A stretch of 52,607 bases of DNA from Ruminococcaceae bacterium YAD3003 (GTDB lineage Bacteria; Bacillota; Clostridia; Saccharofermentanales; Saccharofermentanaceae): the NCBI GenBank assembly GCA_900107185.1, contig FNPA01000016.1, positions 1 to 52,607 of the forward strand, written 5' to 3'. Shown one piece after another: positions 42,804-49,767 of the stretch (its first letter is position 1; each line of letters opens with the position of its first letter). The notes below the pieces were generated by a model. The model was not told the origin of the DNA, made no database searches, and saw only the letters and a program-made list of their open reading frames with translations. Both the position numbers and the translations under genes were made by a program.

Positions 42804-43478
42804 ATGTCGACAAATAAAGGACCAGCTACGCGCCCTTCTTTCTTCAATCCCAAGAGTGCGGGCACAAGATTTCTTACCAGTCTTGCAAATCTTATTATAG
42901 TTAATTTCTTATTTCTTATTACATGTATACCAGTTATAACAATCGGTGCATCCGTAACTTCACTGTACAGGATTACAATAGCCATTCTCGCAGGAGATTA
43001 CCCTTCTGTCTGGAGAGATTACCTTTCTACATTTAAGAACAACTTCCTTAAGGCTACACTCCTCCAGCTTCTTTATATGGGACTTGCGGCATTCTTCCTG
43101 TTTGAGATCTATATGGTCAACAACATGATGGATGAGCAATATTACTGGGCACAGTACCCTGCTTACTTCTTCCTGTTTGCTATCTTTGCATCTTCTATCT
43201 ATGCCTTCCCTCTTCTGGCATGGTTTGAAGAATCATTTAAGCAGATTCTTAAGAACTCAGTCCTTATTGCTGTTTCCAATCTCCCGGTAACGATCATGGT
43301 CACTGCATTAACTGCAGGACTCGCATGGCTCGCATATCAGTTCACGGTTACAACAATGAGCCTTATGATCTTCATGGGATTCTCGTCTATCGCATTCTTC
43401 TATTCAATCTTCTATAAGAGAATTTTCGAGAAGCTCGGAGCAAAGATATCTTTCGATGAGAAAGAAGGAAAAGACTGA
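42804..43478 (+). CDS. yesL: YesL-family (DUF624) membrane protein
   Basis: A 224-residue protein with about five membrane helices and the DUF624 start pattern (GTRFLTSLANLIIVNFLFLITCIPVITIGAS). Members are nearly always next to carbohydrate ABC importers in Bacillota, as here, but their function is not known; a regulatory or accessory role in transport is presumed. AAGGGAG is placed well before the ATG. It has its own promoter and terminator. Confidence 0.9.
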   Translation: MSTNKGPATRPSFFNPKSAGTRFLTSLANLIIVNFLFLITCIPVITIGASVTSLYRITIAILAGDYPSVWRDYLSTFKNNFLKATLLQLLYMGLAAFFLFEIYMVNNMMDEQYYWAQYPAYFFLFAIFASSIYAFPLLAWFEESFKQILKNSVLIAVSNLPVTIMVTALTAGLAWLAYQFTVTTMSLMIFMGFSSIAFFYSIFYKRIFEKLGAKISFDEKEGKD

Positions 43479-43506
43479 TATAGTTTTTCGCCAACGCATT
43501 ATTTAT

Positions 43507-43530
43507 GCCGGCACACTGTGTCGGCTTTTT
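43507..43530 (+). terminator. Terminator of yesL
   Basis: GCCGGCACA and TGTGTCGGC pair over 9 positions (one wobble) and run into TTTTT. Confidence 0.8.
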
Positions 43531-43635
43531 ATTATATTTATAATTTAATACCGTAATATGTGCGTACAAGTGTGCGGCAGTGCCTCACGCTTGCTGTACA
43601 GAAGTCTTATCTAAATAACTATCCCCAAAAATAAT

Positions 43636-43663
43636 AGCGGCTGCCTCATACGAGACAACCGCT
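43636..43663 (-). terminator. Terminator of the pentose operon
   Basis: On the minus strand AGCGGTTGTCTC pairs with GAGGCAGCCGCT (two wobble positions) and is followed by ATTATTTTT. It is the third copy of the TGTCTC ... GAGGCA stem core. Confidence 0.85.
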
Positions 43664-43691
43664 TGATTTTTGAATAACTCTGTTACGAGTA

Positions 43692-44642
43692 TCAGAGTGC
43701 TGCTTTAATCTGGTTGTAGATTCCTTCAGCGTCGAGCTGGAACTCCTTCATGAGTGCACCAGCCGGGCCGCTCTTACCGAATCTGTCGTATACACCGATC
43801 TTCTTAACCTTAACAGGATAGTTCTCAGACAATACATCACATACTGCGCTGCCGAGGCCACCGATAACGGAGTGCTCTTCAACGGTGAATACTCTGTTTG
43901 TCTTCTTAGCGAACTCGAGGATTGTATCCTTATCGATAGGCTTTACCGTATGAACGTTAACAACTGCTGCGTTGATTCCGTCAGCTGCGAGCTTTTCTGC
44001 TGCGCCGAGTGCCTCAGCTACGCAAACACCGTTAGCGAAGATGACCATGTCTGTGCCATCCTTAACAACAACTGCCTTACCTACTTCGAACTTGTAGTCA
44101 GGTCTGTCGTTGATTACCGGAACTGCAGCTCTGCCGAATCTCATGTAGAAAGGACCCTCAGTCTCAGCTGCTGCCATAACTGCTGCCTTTGCTTCGATAT
44201 CGTCAGAAGGAACGATAACTGTCATGCCGGGGATTGTTCTCATAAGAGCAACGTCCTCGAGACACTGGTGTGAAGCACCGTCCTCACCTACTGTGATACC
44301 TGCATGTGTAGCGCCGATCTTAACGTTGAGGTGGGGATAGCCGATTGAGTTTCTAACCTGCTCGAAGTTTCTGCCTGCTGCAAACATTGCGAAAGAAGAA
44401 ACGAACGGGATCTTGCCGCATGTTGAAAGACCTGCAGCGATACCTGTCATGTTAGCTTCTGCGATACCGCAGTCGATATGACGGTCAGGGAATTCCTTCT
44501 TGAATGTAGAAGTCTTTGTTGCGCCTGCGAGGTCAGCATCAAGAACAACAACGTTGGGGTTCTTCTTACCGAGCTCAACAAGAGCGTTACCATAACTTTC
44601 GCGTGTAGCGATCTTCTTTACTTCACAGTCTGCCATACTCAT
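43692..44642 (-). CDS. tkt: Transketolase, C-terminal subunit
   Basis: A 316-residue protein covering the pyrimidine-binding and C-terminal domains of transketolase, encoded separately from the TPP-pyrophosphate half. It shows FDADLAGATKTSTF-like start, the acidic residue of the pyrimidine domain near GIAEANMTGIAAGLS, and HQCLEDVALMRTIPGM. With the N-terminal subunit it moves two-carbon units between xylulose 5-phosphate and aldose phosphates. Its ATG overlaps the stop of the N-terminal subunit gene (ATGA), so both are made in equal amounts. Split transketolases are common in Clostridia. Confidence 0.95.
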   Translation of the reverse strand: MSMADCEVKKIATRESYGNALVELGKKNPNVVVLDADLAGATKTSTFKKEFPDRHIDCGIAEANMTGIAAGLSTCGKIPFVSSFAMFAAGRNFEQVRNSIGYPHLNVKIGATHAGITVGEDGASHQCLEDVALMRTIPGMTVIVPSDDIEAKAAVMAAAETEGPFYMRFGRAAVPVINDRPDYKFEVGKAVVVKDGTDMVIFANGVCVAEALGAAEKLAADGINAAVVNVHTVKPIDKDTILEFAKKTNRVFTVEEHSVIGGLGSAVCDVLSENYPVKVKKIGVYDRFGKSGPAGALMKEFQLDAEGIYNQIKAAL

Positions 44643-45475
44643 GCCTCTCCTATCTTTGCAATCTGTTCGTCAAGCTCTTTAATAGCCTGCTCGTACTCTT
44701 CGTCGTTAGGAGCCTTGCCATGCCAGCCTGCCTGGTTTTCCATGTAAGAAACGCCCTTACCCTTAGTTGTCTTCATGATGATAGCTGTAGGCTGTCCCTT
44801 GCATTCCTTTGCCTTAGCGAAAGCATCTCTGATCTGGTCAAAATCGTGACCGTCGATGCAGATAACGTTGAAGTTGAATGCTTCGAGCTTCTTGTCGATC
44901 GGATAAGGTGAGCATACGTCTTCGATCTTACCGTCGATCTGAAGTCCGTTGTTGTCGATGATAACTGTGAGGTTATCGATCTTCTTTGCGCCTGCAAACA
45001 TGAAAGCTTCCCAGATCTGACCTTCCTGGATCTCACCGTCGCCTGTAAGAGTATAAACTCTGTAAGAATCGCCGTTGAGCTTTGCAGCAAGAGCCATACC
45101 AACTGCTGTTGAAACGCCCTGACCCAATGAACCTGTGCTCATGTCAACGCCGGGAGTCTCTGTCATGCAGGGGTGACCCTGGAGGTAAGAACCAAGCTTA
45201 CGAAGTGTTGTGAGATCTTCAACAGGGAAATAACCTCTGTTAGCGAGTGTTGAATAAAGACCCGGAGCTGTGTGACCCTTTGAGAGAACGAATCTGTCTC
45301 TGTTAGGATCCTTAGGATTCTTAGGGTCGATATTCATCTCTTCAAAATAGAGATATGTGAACATATCTGCTGCGGAAAGTGATCCGCCCGGATGACCGGA
45401 CTTTGCACTGTGAACAGCTGTAACAATGCCCTTACGGACATTAGCTGCTGTGAGTTGAAGTTCTTTGTTAGTCAT
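44639..45475 (-). CDS. tkt: Transketolase, N-terminal subunit
   Basis: A 278-residue TPP-binding subunit. Motifs are SGHPGGSLSAADM (TPP phosphate contact) and the TPP signature GDGEIQEGQIWEA ... IDNNGLQ. It needs the C-terminal subunit for activity. The start is preceded only by a modest site. It follows the isomerase gene across an 89-bp gap that contains a perfect 10-bp hairpin, so it may be processed or attenuated relative to upstream genes. It ties the xylulokinase product into the pentose phosphate pathway. Confidence 0.95.
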   Translation of the reverse strand: MTNKELQLTAANVRKGIVTAVHSAKSGHPGGSLSAADMFTYLYFEEMNIDPKNPKDPNRDRFVLSKGHTAPGLYSTLANRGYFPVEDLTTLRKLGSYLQGHPCMTETPGVDMSTGSLGQGVSTAVGMALAAKLNGDSYRVYTLTGDGEIQEGQIWEAFMFAGAKKIDNLTVIIDNNGLQIDGKIEDVCSPYPIDKKLEAFNFNVICIDGHDFDQIRDAFAKAKECKGQPTAIIMKTTKGKGVSYMENQAGWHGKAPNDEEYEQAIKELDEQIAKIGEA

Positions 45476-45515
45476 TTAAGAAATACCCTTTTCTATAGAT
45501 TTATTTTCATAGGTC

Positions 45516-45540
45516 AGCCTGACCTACATGAGGTCAGGCT
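45516..45540 (-). other. Strong intercistronic hairpin
   Basis: AGCCTGACCT and AGGTCAGGCT form a perfect 10-bp stem with a 5-base loop between the isomerase and transketolase genes. No T tract follows on either strand, so RNA processing or 3' protection is likelier than termination. Confidence 0.7.
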
Positions 45541-45564
45541 GCACACTTATCAAACCAAACTGTA

Positions 45565-47073
45565 TCAGTTGAACGGAGCGTTGAACGGATTTTCCTTCGG
45601 ATATCTGTCGCCTTCGGGCTTGTTGTAGCCGATGTCGCAAGGGCAAATGCCGAGGTATGTGAAGAGGTTGTAGAGAGCCTTTCCATAGTGACCGAATGCA
45701 ACTGCACCGTGGTGAGGGAAGTTCTTCTCGATAAGGAAGTATCTGTAGAATCTGCCCATTTCCTTGATAGCGAATACACCGGTACCACCGAATGACTTAG
45801 TAGCAACAGGGAGAACCTCACCCTCTGCAACGTAAGCTCTGATCTGTCCGTCAGATGTAGACTGCAGTCTGTAGAATGTGATATCGCCAGGAACGATGTC
45901 GCCCTCGAGAGTACCGTTTGTAACCTCTACAGGGAGAGCACGAGCCATGATCATCTGGTTCTTCATCTCGCAGAAAGCAAGCTTCTTGGAGCATGTGTTA
46001 CCACAGTGGAAGCCCATGAATGTATCTGTGAACTTGTAATCGAACTTGCCCTTGATTGACTCATCGTACATGTCGTGAGGTACGGAGTTGTTGATGTCGA
46101 GGAGAGTAACGATATCTTCAGAGATAACATATCCGAGGTACTCAGAGAGGCAGCCATAGATATCAACTTCGCAGGATACCGGGATACCCATACCTGTGAG
46201 ACGGCTGTTTACATAGCAAGGAACGAACTTGAACTGTGTCTGGAATGCAGGCCAGCACTTACCGGCGATTGCAACATACTTCTTTGAACCCTTGTGAGCC
46301 TCAACCCAGTCAAGGAGTGTGAGCTCATACTGAGCGAGCTTCTCGAGGATCTCAGGCTTCTTGTTGCCTGCGCCGAGCTCTTCTTCCATTTCCTTAACCT
46401 TAGCAGGGATTCTCTCGTCGCCTTCATGATTCTTGAAAGCTTCGAAAAGGTCGAGCTCTGAGTTCTCTTCAATCTCAACGCCCATTCTGTACAAAGGCTC
46501 GATGGGAGCGTTGCATGCGAAGAAGTTCTGCGGACGAGGTCCGAAAGAAATGATCTTGAGGTTCTTCATAGCGTCGAGAGCACGAGCAACAGGGATGAAC
46601 TCGTTGATCATGTCAGCGCACTCTTCAGCGTTTCCAACAGGATACTCAGGAATGTAAGCGTTTACGCCACGGATCTTGAGGTTGTAAGAAGCGTTGAGCA
46701 TACCGCAGTAAGCGTCACCTCTGCCGCCAACCAAGTCATTCTGTGATTCCTCAGCTGCTGCGCAGAACATAACAGGACCGCCCCACTGCTGAGCGAGCAT
46801 TGTCTCGGAGATTTCAGGTCCGAAGTTTCCGAGGTAAACGCAAAGAGCATTACAACCAGCTGCCTTGATGTCAGCCAATGCCTGCTGCATATGGATCTCA
46901 GACTCTACGATGCAGATGGGGCACTCATAGATGTCATCAGCACCATACTTCTCTGTATAAGCCTTTACAAGAGCCTTTCTTCTGTTTACGGAAAGTGATT
47001 CCGGGAAGCAGTCACGTGATACTGCTACGATAGCGAGCTTAACGTCAGGTGCGTTAAATAATTTCTTGGACAT
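45565..47073 (-). CDS. L-fucose/L-arabinose isomerase-fold sugar isomerase
   Basis: A 502-residue protein of the FucI/AraA isomerase superfamily, recognised from the N-terminal Rossmann-like domain (VKLAIVAVSRDCFPESL; CPICIVESEIHMQQAL; CVYLGNFGPE), a middle region (GKCWPAFQTQFKFVPCYVNSRL) and a C-terminal metal-site region (FMGFHCGNTCSKKL, EGDIVPGDITFYRLQS). Known members interconvert aldoses and ketoses such as fucose/fuculose or arabinose/ribulose. Here it sits between a xylulokinase and transketolase and no classical XylA is seen, so its product is likely to be a substrate of that kinase, for example D-xylulose. It has a 2-bp gap to the DUF4867-like gene. Substrate is an inference; the superfamily is fairly sure. 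Confidence 0.8.
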   Translation of the reverse strand: MSKKLFNAPDVKLAIVAVSRDCFPESLSVNRRKALVKAYTEKYGADDIYECPICIVESEIHMQQALADIKAAGCNALCVYLGNFGPEISETMLAQQWGGPVMFCAAAEESQNDLVGGRGDAYCGMLNASYNLKIRGVNAYIPEYPVGNAEECADMINEFIPVARALDAMKNLKIISFGPRPQNFFACNAPIEPLYRMGVEIEENSELDLFEAFKNHEGDERIPAKVKEMEEELGAGNKKPEILEKLAQYELTLLDWVEAHKGSKKYVAIAGKCWPAFQTQFKFVPCYVNSRLTGMGIPVSCEVDIYGCLSEYLGYVISEDIVTLLDINNSVPHDMYDESIKGKFDYKFTDTFMGFHCGNTCSKKLAFCEMKNQMIMARALPVEVTNGTLEGDIVPGDITFYRLQSTSDGQIRAYVAEGEVLPVATKSFGGTGVFAIKEMGRFYRYFLIEKNFPHHGAVAFGHYGKALYNLFTYLGICPCDIGYNKPEGDRYPKENPFNAPFN

Positions 47074-47075
47074 TT

Positions 47076-47741
47076 TTAGATTTCCTCCATCTGTTTTTTA
47101 GTTACTTTAACTTCAATATTTGCGCCAACGAGGCCGGGGAAATGTCCCTTCTCGCCGGGTGCATCGGGATGAGCGATAAGCCACTTGTTCTTAGCTGTAA
47201 GGAGCTTATCTTCGTCGCCTGAATCAGCCAGGCAGTCAATGTGATCAGCTTCTAAGTCGAAGTTTGTGCCATAAGGGAGAATAACGCCTACCATGAAGCC
47301 TTCATTCTCGATTCCGCAGGGTGCATAGTGAAGTGTTGTAGCATAGAGCTCAACAGCTGTTCCCTTGCGGATATGGAATGCCTCGATCTTTGAAGTGTCA
47401 TATGTAAAATCGTCTGCAATATCCTGCTGTGATCCCAAAAGAAGGATGCAGTCAGTAGCAGCTACGTTTACCTCTGAAGATCTGTGATACTCAACAGCAT
47501 TGAGGAGTGAGTTGTGACCTGCGCAGTAACCTGTCTCAAGCTTTAACTCTCCACCGAAAAGTCTGCTGACATCAACCTTGGCAGATGCCTCTTCGAGAGA
47601 TGCAACTGTAGGCTCATAAGCTACGCCCTCTGCAGGGAGAGCGATCTGATTGAGCGCCTCGATTACAGGTGCAAAATCGATGTTCTTAACAATTCTTCCG
47701 TACTTTTTGAAATTGGAAGATGTTGCCTCATAAATTACCAT
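47076..47741 (-). CDS. DUF4867-like, cupin-type protein
   Basis: A 221-residue soluble protein that I recall as DUF4867 (start pattern YEATSSNFKKYGRIV). A beta-rich core with CAGHNSLLNAVEYHRSSEVNVAATDCILLLG and FHIRKGTAVELYATTLHYAPCG resembles a cupin barrel with His/Glu ligands, although the metal site is not certain. Genes of this family lie next to FucI-fold isomerase and FGGY kinase genes, as here. Possible roles are mutarotase, lyxose-type isomerase (some are cupins) or regulator; none is proven. It overlaps the xylulokinase stop by 7 bp and precedes the isomerase gene by 2 bp, so the three are a tight unit. Confidence 0.7.
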   Translation of the reverse strand: MVIYEATSSNFKKYGRIVKNIDFAPVIEALNQIALPAEGVAYEPTVASLEEASAKVDVSRLFGGELKLETGYCAGHNSLLNAVEYHRSSEVNVAATDCILLLGSQQDIADDFTYDTSKIEAFHIRKGTAVELYATTLHYAPCGIENEGFMVGVILPYGTNFDLEADHIDCLADSGDEDKLLTAKNKWLIAHPDAPGEKGHFPGLVGANIEVKVTKKQMEEI

Positions 47742-49198
47742 AAACCTGCCTCCTTCATTGCGGGATAGATTTTTGAAAACTCTTTATATCTCTCGTCGTA
47801 CTTAGCAACGAGTTCAGGTGTAGGAACAACAGATACGTGCTTTGAAACTGTAGCTGCGCAAGCATCTGCTACTGAAGCGTACTCGCCGCAAGCAACTGCA
47901 GCCAGAAGCGCGCCGCCCATTGCAGGACCTTCGTCGTTCTCTGTCTGTGTGAGTTCGATTCCCAAAACGTTGGATACGATTGTGCACCAGAGCTTTGACT
48001 TAGCACCGCCGCCGCAGATTGAAGAACTCTTGATGTCGAGACCCATCTTCTTAGCGCACTCGAAAGAATCTCTCAATGCGAAAGCAACGCCTTCCATTAC
48101 TGCAAGTGTCATATCCTTACGTGTTGTATCCATGGACATGCCTACGAACATTGCGCGGCAGTCGGGGTTGTTAAGAGGTGATCTCTCACCCATGAGATAA
48201 GGCAGGAAGAATACTTTGTTAGTACCGAGAGCCTCGAGGCCTTCCTGTTCCTTAGCGTAATCAGTTGTTCCGATGATCTCTTCCATCCACCACTTGTTGC
48301 ATGAAGCAGCGCTTAACATACAACCCATGAGATGGAATCCGCCATCTGCGTGATCGAATGCGTGAAGTGAATTAGCTTCGTCATTCTTGAATGTTTCTGA
48401 TGCGATGAATATCGTTCCGCTTGTACCAAGAGAGATATTGCATCCGCCGTTACCGATAATCCCCATACCTACGGCCGCTGCAGCATTATCGCCTGCACCT
48501 GCTGCGATAACGCAATCTTTGTTGATTCCAAGTTTCTCTGCAATCTCAGGAAGGATCTTGCCGATAGCCTCATAGCTCTCGAATACCTGAGGCAGCCACT
48601 CTGCCTTCATGTCGAGGATCTTGAGCATCTCGTCAGACCACTTTCTGTTCTCGCAGTCAAAATAGAGCGTACCTGAAGCATCAGAAACGTCTGTAGCGAA
48701 AACGCCTGAGAGTCTGTATGCAAGATAATCCTTAGGGAGAAGGATCTTAGCGATCTTAGCGAAATTCTCGGGTTCATTCTTATGTACCCACATTACCTTC
48801 GGAGCTGTAAAACCAGCGAAAGCAATGTTGCCTGTGTACTTGGACAAGTTAGCCTTGCCAATCTCGTTATTGAGATAATCTGTCTCAACCTGTGATCTGC
48901 CGTCGTTCCAGAGAATAGCAGGTCTGATTACCTTGCCTTCACTGTCGAGGAGTGTAAGACCGTGCATCTGTCCACCGAAGCTGATGCCGGCAACTTCATT
49001 TCCGTCGATACCTTCAAGGAGTTTTGAAAGACCCTTGATCGTTCCATCAAACCAGTCTTCCGGATTCTGCTCAGACCAGCCTGTCTGAGGGAAGTTAACG
49101 GGGTAAGACTCAGAAACTGTTCTGATGATCTTTCCACCGCTCTGCATCAGGAGCAACTTGACTGCTGATGTACCGAGATCAATACCAATGTAATACAT
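47735..49198 (-). CDS. xylB: Xylulokinase (FGGY family)
   Basis: A 487-residue carbohydrate kinase with both actin-like domains. The phosphate-1 motif is YIGIDLGTSAVKLLL; the catalytic Asp lies in the region FGGQMHGLTLLD ... ILWNDGR; the phosphate-2 and adenosine motifs include NISLGTSGTIF and GGGAKSKLW. GQMHGL and AILWNDGR are good indicators of xylulokinase over other FGGY enzymes. It phosphorylates D-xylulose to xylulose 5-phosphate. GGGAGG precedes the ATG, and a promoter stands 51-78 bp upstream. It is the first gene of a five-gene pentose operon. Confidence 0.92.
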   Translation of the reverse strand: MYYIGIDLGTSAVKLLLMQSGGKIIRTVSESYPVNFPQTGWSEQNPEDWFDGTIKGLSKLLEGIDGNEVAGISFGGQMHGLTLLDSEGKVIRPAILWNDGRSQVETDYLNNEIGKANLSKYTGNIAFAGFTAPKVMWVHKNEPENFAKIAKILLPKDYLAYRLSGVFATDVSDASGTLYFDCENRKWSDEMLKILDMKAEWLPQVFESYEAIGKILPEIAEKLGINKDCVIAAGAGDNAAAAVGMGIIGNGGCNISLGTSGTIFIASETFKNDEANSLHAFDHADGGFHLMGCMLSAASCNKWWMEEIIGTTDYAKEQEGLEALGTNKVFFLPYLMGERSPLNNPDCRAMFVGMSMDTTRKDMTLAVMEGVAFALRDSFECAKKMGLDIKSSSICGGGAKSKLWCTIVSNVLGIELTQTENDEGPAMGGALLAAVACGEYASVADACAATVSKHVSVVPTPELVAKYDERYKEFSKIYPAMKEAGLW

Positions 49199-49248
49199 AT
49201 GAACCTCCCAGTTCGCGTAATAGTTCAGATAACATACTAATGGATTTA

Positions 49249-49276
49249 TTTATAAAATGCTGATGTGAAATGACAA
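49249..49276 (-). promoter_or_regulatory. Promoter of the pentose operon
   Basis: On the minus strand TTGTCA (49276-49271), 16 bp, TATAAA (49254-49249), leaving a leader of about 45 nt before xylB. Confidence 0.6.
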
Positions 49277-49540
49277 ATATTATCTAAAAAAGATTATGCG
49301 GTTGGTACAAATTCAACACTTGTTGCGGTGTATGAAAATGCCAGTTTTAGGATTGGGTTTTCGAGCGGAGTGCCACATATACTTGGTTTTCAGGATTGTA
49401 ACCGACCTGTTCAAGCGCGGGTTATCCGAACGCAACGCTATACAATTATTGCTAACAAAGATAGCAAGATTGTTTAAGTCAGCAAGATATGATAAATGGG
49501 GTAATTTTTAGGCAGCGAAAAAAGGGGTTGCACAATAACA

Positions 49541-49653
49541 TGGCGTTTTTTCGGGCGTTTTTCAACGTGAAAACGCCAGGATTTCCGCCATTACGGGATA
49601 AATGGCGTTTTTCTTGGCGTTTTCGAGCACAATTCCGCCCGAAAATCCGCCAA
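49541..49653. repeat. Three-hairpin repeated element, copy B
   Basis: Same plan and orientation as copy A at 7863: GGCGTTTTTC ... GAAAACGCC, then CGCCATT ... AATGGCG, then TTGGCG ... CGCCAA. It shares GATTTCCGCCATT and AATGGCGTTTTT exactly. It lies in a 491-bp gene-free interval (49277-49767) whose remaining sequence shows no gene, promoter or RNA I can support. Confidence 0.8.
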
Positions 49654-49717
49654 TTTTATTAAGCGGATAACATGAGTTCGCCCCCCAAAATTCCGCCTTA
49701 ATTCATTTCAAAAGTCA

Positions 49718-49746
49718 GGGCCGTCGCTTTTGTTTTGCGGCAGCCC
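49718..49746 (-). terminator. Possible terminator of the second ABC permease gene
   Basis: GGGCCGTCGC and GCGGCAGCCC pair with two imperfect positions, 22 bp after the permease stop. On the minus strand a CTTTTG tail follows beyond CCTGA, so it is weak. Confidence 0.45.
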
Positions 49747-49767
49747 CTCTTGTGTATCTGTAATTCC

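Noticed and set aside
49296-49511. 71-residue plus-strand frame after the pentose promoter
   Set aside because: No ribosome site or promoter, and no recognisable family; at most a degraded remnant.
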